Assembly: GCA_947652605.1 (NCBI GenBank)
Contig: OX393576.1
Span: 15,712,575-15,776,574, forward strand
Source: Elmis aenea
Taxonomy: Eukaryota; Arthropoda; Insecta; Coleoptera; Elmidae
Direction of reading: 5' to 3'
DNA: 64,000 bases
In this document: positions 24,540-37,683 of the stretch, piece after piece
Layout of the letters: every line of letters begins with the position of its first letter
Position numbering within the stretch: position 1 is the stretch's first letter
The notes under the pieces: model-generated
The model's input: the letters and a program-made list of their open reading frames with translations, nothing else
The model's database searches: none
Told to the model about the DNA's origin: nothing
Program-made: the position numbers and the translations under genes

Positions 24540-26506
24540 ATTTTATTTTACGTAATTAAACTAAGGCGGAGAGAAAAGTGAGTAGAATAGTAACTTCAAA
24601 TAAAAAATTAATTTTTGTTTGCTTTGTTCATTCGAAACAAATTTATTCATAAGTATTTCATATTTTACACAAAAACCAGTCATCCCTAAGGAATATAATT
24701 TCTCACAAAATACATTTCACTAAAATCAACATTTCTGTTAATTTAGTTATTTTTAAACTTGTCCATAATTTTTTTTTAATGTATAGTACACCTTTTTTTA
24801 TAAAGTACTTGCGATTAATGTTATTTATGACCAGAAGTAATTTACAAGTCGCTATGTAGGTATTTTGATCGGTTTCTTACAGTGATTTGAAGTTTTAAAA
24901 TATTTTATTACTAACTTGATGAAAATCAGTTATATTCTATGAACTGTTGTAAAATATGCCTTTAAAATTAAAAATCTACATGTCTTTAACTCAACATCAA
25001 TGATATATCTTACTTATCCAATAATATTTCATACCTTGTAAATGGAAACAGTTGCAACTGCCGATATGGAGTTTACGATAATTTAAAAAGCAGTGTTTAA
25101 AATTTAAGCAATATGAACATTTCTTATTGTTTTTATTGACGACAACAACGGCTTTTTTTAATTCAATATATATTAGATAAAAAATAATGATAACTCGTAT
25201 TTAAAATTACGTTAATGTTTAAACTAATTGCTGTGATTTACTTAGTTATATAGATAAAAATGTTAACAATAATTACATCATTCAAGTATGTATGTGGATT
25301 TTAATATTGTCTTCTTGTACATTCGTTGTGAAATAATGTATTTAAATGTTAAGAAATAAATAAGTTACATAAAATTACTAATTTTTTGATTTGTTCCTTT
25401 AGACAAAACACCTTATATATTTTGTTTTGTTTTTTTAATATGTACCCGCATAAGGTATTGGTATGTAGTATGTAGTACCTAAAATTAATCGTTTTCGAGT
25501 TATTAATGTTTTTTTCAAAAATATTGACAGATAAATAAATAAGTATTGTTCCTTTAAACAACATAACATTGTTTATATTCGGTAAAACTTGGGAATTTTA
25601 AAATTTCTTAACAACTTGAGTAATTTTTGTTTTTATTTCATATATAAAAAACTCTATTTTTGGATGTTTGCGCTTTTCTCAATTTCTCCTATATTAGGTT
25701 GTATCTTGTTTCATGTTCAAAATTTTTTGTACTAATCGTCTAATGCAAAAATCTATGGCGCATATAAAAAATAATAAAGTTGATAATGTTCCAGAGCAGA
25801 CGAAACGTCTGATACAAAATCTAATTACGATGCTATACTATACTATAGATAGATAGACTATAGAGAATAGAATGTTGCTTCTAGAATCTAGAATCTAGAT
25901 AGTATTTTTAATATTTAAATTTCTGTAAAACCAAAGGAATTGGAAATTCAAATCAATGTTTTACTCTCTCTTAAATAACTTTTGAACTAAGATGCCCATA
26001 GTACTTTCCTCATAAGATAAGCACCAAATTTTAAATCCATAGTAAATCCTACTATATTACCAATATTTTTTTTTTAAATAAGTAACTATATTTTCGTTGT
26101 TTGTAACACATCATAAAAGTTTATTTTTCTGAGATCCGAAAACAAAAAATTAAATAAAGTAGTGGCATGTAAAAAAATGATAGATTGCTTCATATCTATG
26201 AAATTGTGAATTATACAATTCTATTTAAAAACATCTATAAAGAATCTTTGTTACATTTTGTGCAGTTTTTGAAAATAATGACGTTACAGTCAATCGAAAA
26301 AGTTGGGCAACAAACTTTAAACAGATTTTCGTATTGTAATCATTAAGATTAAGAATTTGGACCATGCTATAGGTACATCAATTGTACAAGGATTAATAAT
26401 AGATGTCCTATTTGGCCGCTAGTAAATACGTGGAGAATTTAGGTAAAAAACGTTTGTTGTTTTCATTTGCCCGCAATAAACTTATTCAAAAAGATATAAT
26501 TTAGAC
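24540..26506. other. AT-rich stretch, no gene seen
   Basis: Only short simple-sequence patches such as the CTAGAATCTAGAATCTAGA region near 25880 stand out. Small frames on both strands are low-complexity. Confidence 0.4.
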
Positions 26507-26775
26507 CAGCGGTCGGCAACGTTTTTCCCTTCGAGTGCCAAACATTATTATATTTAAACCTTAAAAATTTCCCAAGGGCCAGCAATAATATCGACCTTTG
26601 TTTGGAAGAGCTTAAGTGTAGATTTTTTTCGATTCAATTTAATATTTTTGGACCCGTAAATTTTATATTTTGCCGTCCCAGACCCATAACAGGAAATGTT
26701 TGTGCGTGTCACTCAAAATATTGTCGTGTGCCACCTTGGCATGCGTGCCAACCTGCCAATGGTTGCCGACCTCTG
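26507..26775. mobile_element. hAT-like MITE, GGTCGGCAAC family
   Basis: The ends CAGCGGTCGGCAACGTTTTT and TGGTTGCCGACCTCTG are inverted. The flanks ATTTAGAC and ATCTAGAG agree at 6 of 8 positions. It is the same family as the perfect insertion at 34282. Confidence 0.75.
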
Positions 26776-29115
26776 ATCTAGAGCAGAAAACAGTGCAAAA
26801 ATTTAACAGCCAACATTTTCTTTAAGCGGGAAGACAATTTGTTGAACCTGGGATTAAACCATGTTAACCCTAGAACAGCATAATTAGCGGTGATATTGCC
26901 TAGTTTTGGAAATGAACTTGTATTTTAAGTAACACCAGTGTTGCTTTGTGCAATCGGGTCTAAAAAATTAAAATTTAAGAGTGACCAAATAATTAAAATT
27001 GAAATCTAGTGCAGAGATTGTAAAATAATGTTTTGGCTAAACTAAATCAACGCAAAAGCGTTACATAAACTGATTTGTAGCAAGTTTAATCTTTCACAGT
27101 TTTTATGAACAAATGAAAAATCAATAATTGTATCAGAACTTTTAAAAGTAACTATTAGTTTTCGTTTATTTTGATATGTCTTCGAGTTATAAAATCATAC
27201 ACTCGTAATTTCAATGCTTTGTAAATTTACGACAAAATGACAATCAAAATAAATCCAAAAAAATTTCGTTTTTAATGTAAAAACAATCAATGGTAAAAAC
27301 ATTTATCACAGTAATAAAAGCTCTAAATTAGTTTTAAAACACTTACCATATTTTAAACGTATAATTTCGCCAAGGAGCGCCATACTACTTTTAATTGAAA
27401 TGTAAAGAATTTAATACCAACATTTCCTGTTTTCACTTAACAATTACAGCAACTGAACATTGCAAGTCCGCAGCGTAACTGGCTAACAATTTTGTTCAAA
27501 AAAACACATACAATACATGTGTGCGTCATAAGCTAGTAAAATTTTGAAACAAAAACTGATAAAACCTGTTCCCCTTACATTCTGCAAAACTTTGTAGTAA
27601 AAACCTGGAAAATTCAAAAACAGCAGGGTATTCATTAAGTTTTAAAAGCAATCACCATTTCATCACTTTTATTATAAAAAAAAACTAACTTGTAAACTGA
27701 AGTATTTATCACAAATTCACAATGCAAAACAAGAAACAAAGAATAATATAATATTGATTCTAATATGATAACAAGATTATTGCAAAAACCTATATTAAAC
27801 TATAACTACTGCAATAAACAACACACATTTACAATTATAAAACAGAGTGTTCAATTACTTATTTAGCAACTAAAACAATAAATTATTCAAAAATGTTTAT
27901 AAACAAAAATAATAAAAAATTCTAAATTAATTATTAGTACTCACTGTCATATTTAAACAAAAAAATTAAATAATATCACACAATAAGGCACGTTAGTAAA
28001 GCTATGTTTATACATTTTATTTAATGTAAATAAAAAATACTCTAATAAATTAAGATATTTAATTACAAATCAAACAATTTAATATAACAGATATTCTGAT
28101 ATTCATCTGCAATTTTAGTGCACACTTAAAAAATTCTTTTATTTAATGGATCCCTTTAATTGCACACACGATGCAACTCGTAAAATAATCCCATAGTAAC
28201 AAAACAAGCCATCTCATGTCCAAGTATTAATTTTACAATCATAAATATTTAAAATTTACTGCCCAACACAAAATATATGATGAATACACACCTTATATAA
28301 AAATAAATGTAATCCTACATAAAACAAATTGAAAATTGCGAAGTGTAGTATATACCATCAAAACAAAATATAAAAGAATATTATGTTACCAAAACATTTT
28401 AAAATCATACAAGTATTGTAAATATATTTTAATTGATAATCATGAATAATATTCATGTTACATTGCAAATAATTTTAAAGAATATGCCAATATTTAAATG
28501 AAGAATTCATAATGCACAACATATACGTATTAATAGGCTGAGTAAAGTTATTATTTTGTGACAGTTTTATTAAATACAAGTGATATTGGAAAACTGCAAA
28601 AATAAAACTATTTTCTGGGTCTTTGTCTATACTCTATATATTACTTATTAAAGCTGTAATACAACCATAAAATTAAGACTAAGACATTTACAAATGTAAT
28701 TGGCACATATCTGAGAATTTAATTAGTGATCAGTTTAATAACTGTAGATAATCAGATCTAGGTAAATATTAAGATTAGCAAAAATAAACAGTTCTTTTAA
28801 ATAACGTCTCCACAGAGGTAACAATTTGTACACTATTGTCATTGCACCATACACAACTTTTGAGAGTAACTAACATGCTTTTGTGTAAAATGGTCCAAAG
28901 CTAAGACTCAACATTCAATCTGTTAAATTAGTGCAAAGCTGCACAATTTCAATTTTATTAGACTTTTTTTAAATTGTTAATTATTTCTTTCGATACGACC
29001 TTTAGCCAATGAAGTAAATTATGTGTCATTGATAAAATTTTGTTGCTATAGCTTAAAAATATATGTATACAAAGTTTATAATGTTTAGCTCTTACTTTTT
29101 TTAATAGATTGAGAT
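26776..29115. other. Very AT-rich spacer, no gene seen
   Basis: Composition is strongly skewed to A and T, with no open exon, RNA gene or inverted repeat recognised. Confidence 0.4.
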
Positions 29116-29116
29116 A

Positions 29117-30795
29117 TACAGGGTGTCCTCGTTATCACCGCAAATATTTTAAGTGGTGATAGAGGACCTTTCTCTAAGAAAAAATTTCAAGTACCATTTT
29201 TTTCTAAAATCAAATGCTAAGCAGATATCAACACTTACTTGATTTTTTTACACTTCTGCATTTAAAAGGCTCTGTCGCCAAAAAAAAATTAATTTTATCT
29301 TAAAATACTTTGAAGCTTTTTATTAGAGCATAAAATTCTCTACAAAATTGGTTAAAATTATTTTTGTCTACAGGCAATGGTTTAAAAGTTATAAAGCAGT
29401 TTGTACAAAAAAAATGTGAAAAATTTAAAAACTTTAATTGCTCCTTTGACTTTGCAACCGCTGTATCTTTAAAAAGAAAGGTTGTACAAAAAAAATCGAC
29501 GGCCCATTCCGGATAGCAAATTTTATGGGCTACAACTTTGGGCTAGTGAAATTTTTAGAAAATCAAACCGATTTTTCGGAAAAGTCGATAATAAGGAACA
29601 GTGCAAAAAAAATTCCTAGAAATATTATTTTGTATTTAAAAATGCTTTTAAAGAAAGTGCGATTATGTAATTGAAAATGATGGAAGTCATTTTGAATACT
29701 TATTGAAGTAATTTTGTGGTTACATGTTAATTTTATTGTGTTAAGATTGATTTGCATTCTTTTGCATTTTATCGTTTTCGAAAAAAAATATGCGAGGAAT
29801 AATGATATTTTGTATTTAAAAATGCCATAGCATCGGCACCATTCATAAAATTATGTATCTCATCAGTTTCAAAGCCTTTTATGAAGTTTATACTCCTTCA
29901 GAAAACCACCCCTTATCCTTTTTTTAAGCAGCTAACGTACAAATTTAACAAAAAATTGTAAAACTGCATATAAATAGGTTATGTAAATTTTTAAAAACGC
30001 CGCATCTTTTTAACGAAACGTCGTAGAGCAAAACGGATGCCTATTGCGGATAAGGCATTTAACGGACTACAACTTCAGTAAATATGTTGTTCAATAAAAC
30101 AAAATATATCATAGTAATGTTTATAATAGTGAAAAAGATAAAATGCAAAACAATGCAAATCCATATTGACGCAATAAAATTAACATGTAACCACAAAATT
30201 ACTTCAATATAAGTTTAAAATAGCCTCAATCATTTTCAGTTTATAATCGCACCCTCTTTAAAAGCATTTTTAAATACAAAACATTATTTCTCGGAATTTT
30301 TTTTTACACTCTGTTCCTTATTTTCAGCTTTTCCGGAAAATCGGTTTGATTTTCCGAAAATTTCACTAGCCCAAAGTTGTAGCCCATAAAATTTGCTATC
30401 CGGAATGGGCCGTCAGTTTTTTTGTACAACCTTTCGTTTTAAAGATACAGCGGTTGCAAAGTCAAAGGAGCAATGAAAGTTTATAAATTTTTCACATTTT
30501 TTTGTACAAACTGCTTTATAACTTTTAAACCATTGCCTGTAGACAAAAAATAATTATAACCAATTTTGTAGAGAATTTTATGCTCTAATAAAAAGCTTCA
30601 AAGTATTTTAAGATAAAATTGATATTTTCGGCGACAGAGCCTTTTAAATGCAGAAGTGTAAAAAAATCAAGTAAGTGTTGATATCTGCTTAGCATTTAAT
30701 TTTAGAAAAAAATGGTACTTGAAGTTTTTTCTTAGAAAAAGGTCCTCTATCACCACTTAAAATATTTGCTGTGATAACGGGGACACCCTTCATAT
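29117..30795. mobile_element. Foldback element of about 1.7 kb
   Basis: The left terminus TACAGGGTGTCCTCGTTATC is mirrored near 30770-30792 (GATAACGGGGACACCCTTCA, with two changed bases at the tip). Long arms, about 29117-29820 and 30020-30795, are inverted copies; both include TTTTAAATGCAGAAGTGTA or its complement. Frames such as 30689-31000 (-) fall in or across the arm and carry no recognised domain. Confidence 0.8.
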
Positions 30796-31999
30796 GTACC
30801 AGCAGTATTGTACGTTGGGATACATTTAACCCAAGAGTAAGTAATGAAGACATACATGACCAGACAAAAATCGACTGAGAGGGCCACATGTATTCCTTAT
30901 ACAAATTAAAGTGATTTACATGTAGTGTGAGCTGAGAGCTCAGAACTACTAACAAATCCCAACCCAGAGTATTATAAAGCAGCATAACACAATTCAACAT
31001 TTTTCGAACATCCTTTGGGACATAAATATCCCCGCAGTATTAAAAGGGTTAAATCAGTCGATAATGTAATTACTGCAACAATAACTTTAAAATTTTTTAA
31101 ATTTTAGTAAATTTAAGTGCTAAAAATTAGATACAATAATTAAAAATTTTTAGAGTCTACAATTCAAAAAATAAAGCTTTTCCTAAAATAGTCTGAATTT
31201 AAAAAAAAAAATACTTTAAGACTGTAATTTTTTGTAGACTGAAAACACTTTACTAATTCCTTGAACAGTTGAAACCAATAATTCATGAATTCGTTTTAAT
31301 ATTTATAATATTGTAGATTAAACTTTATTTATATTACCCTTAGACACTGCGAAAACCTATAAGAATATGTAAGTCTTAACCCTATAAATTAATTAGCGCT
31401 TGGCACTTAACCAACATTGTTTAAATTAATTGAGTTTGTTATGAACTTCCTTCAAGCAATAAATCTTTTAAAAATAAGTTATTTTCATTATCAGCTATCT
31501 TATACTTATAGCTATAGCACCAAAAATACTGCAAATGTTACAAATTAATTTACATCCATACCCAACACAATTACAAAATCCAGTTCGTATCATTTACATA
31601 CTTACCTCACAAATTTGAAAAATCAATTACATAAATTGAAAAATCAATTACATAAAATTCGATCTGTCAAAACCCTAACTTAAAAAAAGATGAACAATAG
31701 TACAGACAACATTAAAATTTTCAACAATATAATGCACCCTTAAATAACTAATAAATAACTTAAACAAAACTAAATAAATATGCTATAAGCGTAATTCAAA
31801 TAAAGTAAACTATCAGTTTAAAAATGACAACAACAAACAATTAAGAAGATTGTATTATTAAGAAACTGTATTAACAAACATCAGTCTTATCCAATTATAA
31901 GAAAACATTACGTAATTCACAAACCAGCTTTATAAATGACTTTTTATTTTAAATAGCACATCCACAAAACCGTTTCTTTTAAAGAAAATATGCAAATAT
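30796..31999 (-). other. Probable 3' UTR and downstream flank of the JAZF1-like gene
   Basis: The minus strand downstream of the stop has an AATAAA near 31940. No other gene was seen. A short direct repeat of AATTACATAAATTGAAAAATC lies at 31621-31660. Confidence 0.4.
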
Positions 32000-34900
32000 T
32001 TAGTCAAACTTCAACTTCGTAGACACAAAAGAATTTCGAAAATAAATATTTTGACTACTGCTTTCAACTGTAGTTGAATCTTGAACAGATTTAGCAATAG
32101 TCGGACTAGAATTAGATGTGACAGCAACATTATGCGTATCAATAACATTAAACGAAACATTTTTATCACTAGCAAGATTGTATGAAGCAGAAACTTGTTT
32201 CAACAATTGCATTTCAGTCTCTTCATGGTATTTATTACTTATCACAGTTACTTTATCATCACTGACTAGAGTTTTGGTCTGAATTTTTGAAAATTTGTTT
32301 TGAAATATCTTCGCAGCAGCGTCATCCGTTGAAAATTTGTAACGCAGTTCTGGGGTTCTAATCCCGTATTGACTAGCATCTGTTGATTCAGATTTATAAC
32401 TTGTTGACTGGACCTGAACATCATGAACCACTTTCAGACTTTTATGAAAATGTTTCGATGATTTCTTAAACCTATCAAAATAAACAAAAATACTGTTAAA
32501 ATCATCATTTAACCCAACTTAAAATGTGTTAGACTGATCATTAATTTAAAACATTCAGTTATTTTCCCAATTTAAAAAAAAAATAAAAATACAGGGTGGT
32601 CCAAATTCCAAGTATTTGTAAGTTATCTCGACAACTACAATAGTTGCAAAAAATCAGATTTAAGTCTAGGCTACCTTTGGGCAACCTTTTAAAATAAATT
32701 CGTTTTTGTTATCAGGCTTGTAGATGAAAATTAAAAATTTTATTTTATTTTGGAAATTGATCATAGCTTTTCAAAAATGTACTGATTTTTAAAGCTTTTA
32801 GCAACAAAAATGTAATAAGTGATTCCTATTTCTTGTGGCTATGTTTATTTCTGTAGTATGGAGAATGTGGTGGAACCCAGAGAAGGCTCTGACTTTATCG
32901 AAAAGAACATTTTCTCAGCTCTCAAATAATATATTACTTTTTAACACAGTATCCCAGTAAAAACTCCCCAGTCATATAACTTCTCTATTTGAAGAGATAG
33001 AGCTTTAGACTTTATTACAAAAAAAAATTGAGTCCTTTCCAAATTTGTTATTGAATTTTATATATTAGGTTGATGCATAATTATCCGCCGTTTTTTCGCG
33101 ACGTTTTGTTATTCGAATTTGTCGTCTACCAAGCAAATGGTAAGCAGTAATCGACGTTGATGGTGACTACTCCCCCAAATGATAATTGTACATACCGTTT
33201 TGAGTTTGTTTTCGTTTTTGATTATGTTAAAATATAATTTATGGTAATTATAATTTTTAAAAAACGGCGGATAATTATGCCTCAACCTAATATGTTACCG
33301 TTAAAGTATATAATGTCGATATTACATGTAATATGTAATACCAAGGTATTTAATGAAATACCGGTTTTCCGCAGTTAAGTTATAGAAAATTTATATTATT
33401 TGATACTATAACTAGTTATTTTGTACAATACCTAGACTATTACATAAAATAACGTAATTGTACTAAGTAAAGTGAAAAAAATAGATACAGACCAAAGATT
33501 ATAACTTAAGGCTCTAGATGAGTTTTAGTAGACTGTTTAAAGTTAGCTACATATTAACATGAAGTGCTAGGCTTACAAATCACCTAATGAGGGTCAGGTT
33601 AAAGATTATTAAAACCTTTTCTTTTTAAACATAGCTATTAGCTTCATTTTCGTTGATTTCTTTAAAAAAATGGGTTAAACCAACCTTTAACCTAACCCTC
33701 TATTACTAACCAAATGAATGAGCGTCAGGTTAAAACTTATTTAGGGCTTTTTTCTTATGAAAACAAACGAATTGGGTTCATTTTCATTATTTATTTTTTT
33801 AAAAAAAAGCTTTAACCTGACCCTATATTACTCATATAAACAGAATTATATTAGATATTTCTAAATGTAGCATTAGTTTTATACACAAAAAAATATTTCA
33901 TCACACACTTTACACAGATCGCAGCCAGTATTCTATGGAATAACGAGATTAAGACATATACGAGGCGCGTTTTTTAAGTAAGTACAGTATTGAAATATGG
34001 CCGCTGCAGCGCATGCGCGCTGGGTTCCTGCATCTATTGGCTAGCCACAAACGCCATTACAGAAGCATTTTTATCTATGAGAAGCATTCGTCCGAGTTTC
34101 CGTTTGTTTGTGCGTGTTTAAAATGCCTCAGAGCTCAGACCATTGAAAATCCCACGGATTGTGAAATACGCGGTGTAATTCGTTTTTTAAATGCAAGATA
34201 TATGCAAGCGGCCGAAATTCATCAGCAGATTAGTGGAGTGTATAGAGAAAACTCTCTGAGCATAAAAGAAATGGGTTAGAGCAGGGGTCGGCAACCTTTT
34301 TGTCAATAAGGGCGCAATATAAATTCAAGTTATTGGGGGGCGCCCCAAAAAAAAACTTTAAAATATTAAAGGTTTTATTTCCGATAGTGGCCTTATGGAC
34401 GTAATACATAAGGTTGAAATTCGCACATTTCGGTTGGTTGGCAATGCCTATGAGCGTACCATAGAACTGATTTCCTACCACGGTATGTGTGTAATATAGT
34501 GAGGGTGCATAAAATCTCCCCGAGGGCGCTGCGTTGCCGACCCCTGGGTTAGAGCATTTAAAGATAGCCGTACAAACACGCACGATGACAGACGAAGTGG
34601 GTGACCGTCTGACATTAATGATGACCTGGAGCAGAATGTTGAAGAAAAATTCAAGAAAACAGACGCTTTTCGATTTCATCATTATCTTATGTTTCCTCAA
34701 GTTTCAAGATGTGTTCTCTATGAAATTGTGACAGAAAGTTTAAATTATCTGAAGGTGTGCTCTTGCTGGGTACCAAAAATGCTGACTGAGGTGCACAAAA
34801 CCAATCGTTTAGCCAGTGCTTTGACTTTCCTCGAGAGGTACAGTGTCGAAGGTGGTCGGTTTTCAGCCAAATTGTCACTGTTAACGAAACATGGCTTGCT

Positions 34901-36860
34901 AACTGTACACCAGATTTAAAACTACAGTCAATGGAGTGAAGGCATTCAACATCACCCAAGAAAGTTAAGTTCAAGCAAACAATTTCAGCCCAAAAAAAAA
35001 TGCACTGTATTTTAGGACAGGTAGGGGGTGTTGCGCAAATGTCTATGAGGATAGAATACAGAAACTGGTCATACAATACGATAAGTGCCTTAATGTAAGT
35101 GGAAATTATGTTAAAAAGTAGATGAAGGTCCAGGCATTCATGTAAAAATTAAATTGTTTAAAAAAATGGCAAAATACGTGCCTCGTACATTCAATAGTTT
35201 TTGAGATATTCAATTTTAAAATTAAATTTTTCGTTTTATTAAGTTTTTTCAAATAGTATTCTATATTTTTAATTGCTTCATTTCAAAGCCCTTAAAATTT
35301 CCTACCACATGTTATATAACTTGACTACCTTTTGTGAGAAACTTTTTTTATTAAAATAGCAAACCTTGTATCAAAGTGGCCTGTGAATAAAATAATAAAC
35401 ATTGTCAATTGTTATTTAAAATGCAAAATTGAAAACCGCCATGACAAATCTAATGACAGTTGAATTTATCTAAAAAAAGTTACTCTAGAACCGTAAATCA
35501 GCTTTTTACTAATAGATAAATACAATTATCGAGACACTTTCTTTGAATTTCAACTCCTCTGTACAGCAGAAATCCTAGACATATAGGTATTAAGAATAAA
35601 GAATCATTGAAAATTGCCCATCATGATATTATAAATTTAATTTAGACCATGGCTACTTAAAAATTTGCCAATCTAGTGAATTTTTAACTTTGCAATTTAA
35701 AACTCAAAATATCTAAATGGTACTAGATTGAACACTTAATTATAAAATTTAAATTTTTCATTAAAAACTTCACTTACTTGTACGTATTATTATGACCATT
35801 TTTATAATGGTATTTGATTCCATTTACATTTTTATATCTTTTTTTACACCCAGGTATGTTGCACGCAAACGGTTTATCAACAGAAGAGGAAGACCTTACT
35901 GGGTTTACTCTAAAATTATGCAATTAACGAATTACACAACTCTCAAAAAGTTCCCCATTTGTTTATACCTAATGCTATTGATGCAACCATCGATATCCAT
36001 TACAGGGGTCCACGAACCATTACTTCCCTCTGATTCTGTCATGGTATGGTCATCCTCTTCCTCGCCATCTAATAAGTTTTGATTTATTATTGCAAGCATT
36101 AATAAATATGCATCATTTAATAACAACTATAATTAGAGGCATATTCGAAATTTTATCGAAGGGGCTTTGTGCAGGCGGGGGGGTTTAAAAGTCAAATATG
36201 AAAAACGTAAATTTTTATAAACTTAACTAAAAATATAAGTGATTACAACAGGAGCGGTCACCAACTATTACTTTTCAAGATATCTGCTATTACATTAGGT
36301 TTTAAGTTTCCAAACCTCCATATGTACACCACAGCCAACTACTAAATAAACCATCGATGTTACATACAATTATACAACTTTTAAAGATATTAAAATATTT
36401 TAACTTACTCTTTATCTCAATACGAACTGGTTTTGATAAAATAGACCTGTTTGCATGCTGAATTAGACGTTGCTTAACATCTAACGTGATATTTTCTCTA
36501 TGCTCATAACCTTTCGAAAACTTTAGAACATAACTCAGTGGAAGACATTCGGGTTTTTCTTGTTCTCTTTGCTCATTCGTTGCAGGGTCATTATCTATAA
36601 ATAAAAAGAAAATATTTTGTATAATAATAAACAATCTATTGACCTGGTTGGATAATGAAATTAAATAACATAAAAATCTAATTTTGAAGATTCAGATACC
36701 ATATATGACAGATACTTTCGTTAAAGCACAAAATTACGTTTTTTCATTACTTATTCTTACCTATATGTTTGTGCTCAATATGATGAATAAGATCGGCCAA
36801 AGCTTGAAAAGTTTTTCCACAGTCGTCGAAATGGCACGTATTTGTAAAAAATACCGCCAT
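32000..36860 (-). CDS. JAZF1: JAZF1-like zinc-finger protein
   Basis: Five exons join in phase: 36860-36761, 36594-36409, 36068-35969, 35909-35778 and 32471-32000, for 329 residues. An in-frame stop precedes the ATG at 36860. Finger 1 (residues 9-32) uses C9, C14, H27 and H32 in CHFDDCGKTF and LADLIHHIEHKH. Exon 2 carries LPLSYVLKFSKGYEHR, exon 3 the acidic GEEEDDHTMTESEG, and exon 4 the second finger, KPFACNIPGCKKRYKNVNGI followed by KYHYKNGH. Order and sequence match human JAZF1, a nuclear protein linked to the NuA4/TIP60 acetyltransferase complex. The third finger of JAZF1 (a CRCGKSY-type motif) was not found; the last exon instead encodes a 156-residue Ser/Thr-rich tail. Intron 4 (3.3 kb) is full of mariner elements. 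It is divergent from ATP synthase c. Alternative splicing could restore a third finger. Confidence 0.85.
33065..33290. mobile_element. Mariner-type MITE
   Basis: The ends TTAGGTTGATGCATAATTAT and ATAATTATGCCTCAACCTAA are inverted repeats flanked by TA. TTAGGTTG followed by TGC is the start of many mariner inverted repeats. It is 226 bp, non-coding, and sits in JAZF1 intron 4. Confidence 0.85.
33961..35185 (+). pseudogene. Mariner transposase pseudogene with its element
   Basis: The ends CGAGGCGCGTTTTTTAAGTA and ATACGTGCCTCG are inverted and flanked by TA. Plus-strand frames give the mariner N-terminal region in order: NPTDCEIRGVIRFLNARYMQ (about 34150), AFKDSRTNTHDDRRSG (about 34557), FPQVSRCVLYEIVTESLNY (about 34690) and WVPKMLTEVHKTNRL (about 34770). 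A stop codon follows DDRRSG, a hAT MITE splits the gene at 34282-34546, and the catalytic Asp triad region is degraded. It is oriented against the host JAZF1-like gene, within its intron 4. Confidence 0.9.
34282..34546. mobile_element. hAT-like MITE inserted in the mariner transposase
   Basis: Starts CAGGGGTCGGCAACCTTTTT and ends GCGTTGCCGACCCCTG, with a perfect 8-bp duplication, GGTTAGAG (34274-34281 and 34547-34554). The mariner coding sequence resumes directly after it, so it arrived later than the mariner. Confidence 0.95.
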
Positions 36861-37683
36861 GGCCACTCTAGAGATCTATGAGGTTCGAACTAACACTTAC
36901 TATCCGCAACACGTGCTTTGTTGTTAAGATCATTTTTGTTTATTAAAAATTAGTAACCAAATAATTGAATTTTGTAACCGATCAGCTGAGCACCGAAACA
37001 CATAACCTAAAATTTTATAGGTGACTCAGTCGGTAAGTAAAATATTTATGTATCCTACACCTTTCGTGCTCACTAGCTGAACTTGGTGATGACAACCCTG
37101 CACGAAGTGTACAAGTTTTCCTATACCAACACACAGTAAAAACGTACTGCGCAAGTGGCGAACTCCCACAAAATTCACATTCCGTCAAGCGACCGCTCTC
37201 CTCTTGACATTGTTGTGCGGCTAGTTGGCGTAATTGTTCAAAGTGAGTAAATTTATCCAAAGTTAACTTGTGAATTGTGTATCATCGGTCATTTAAAAGT
37301 GAGAATATTGAAATAAAAATTATGTTTGAAACAAATTTTAGCCCAATTTAGATATTTTTTGCCGTACTTCGGACTGTTTTGGCTATTATCGGTGATTACA
37401 AGTTTCATTTCGGCCATATTTATGTAACATAATATACAGCTGAAGTGTCATTTTTACGATAGCTTAACGTTTGAAGCTGACATATACCAATTGTACATTT
37501 AATCTGGTAATTCTGCATTAATTGTTATTTACGAAATCGTCGGTTGAAGTTAACTTAATCCTGTCACTGTTACGTAACTGACTCGGATCTCTTGAATTTA
37601 CCCAACAGTTTTTTTGAAGTAGGTGGTTGTGTATTAAGTCGAGTCTTTTTTCCAGATCTTTCAAATAAATACCCTCAGAAACA
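36861..37683. promoter_or_regulatory. Shared divergent promoter region, JAZF1-like / ATP synthase c
   Basis: The start codons at 36860 (-) and 37684 (+) are 823 bp apart and point away from each other. The interval is more GC-rich than its flanks around 37050-37220. It should hold both transcription starts and 5' UTRs. No specific factor site is claimed. No transposon was recognised in it, unlike the introns on either side. Confidence 0.5.
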
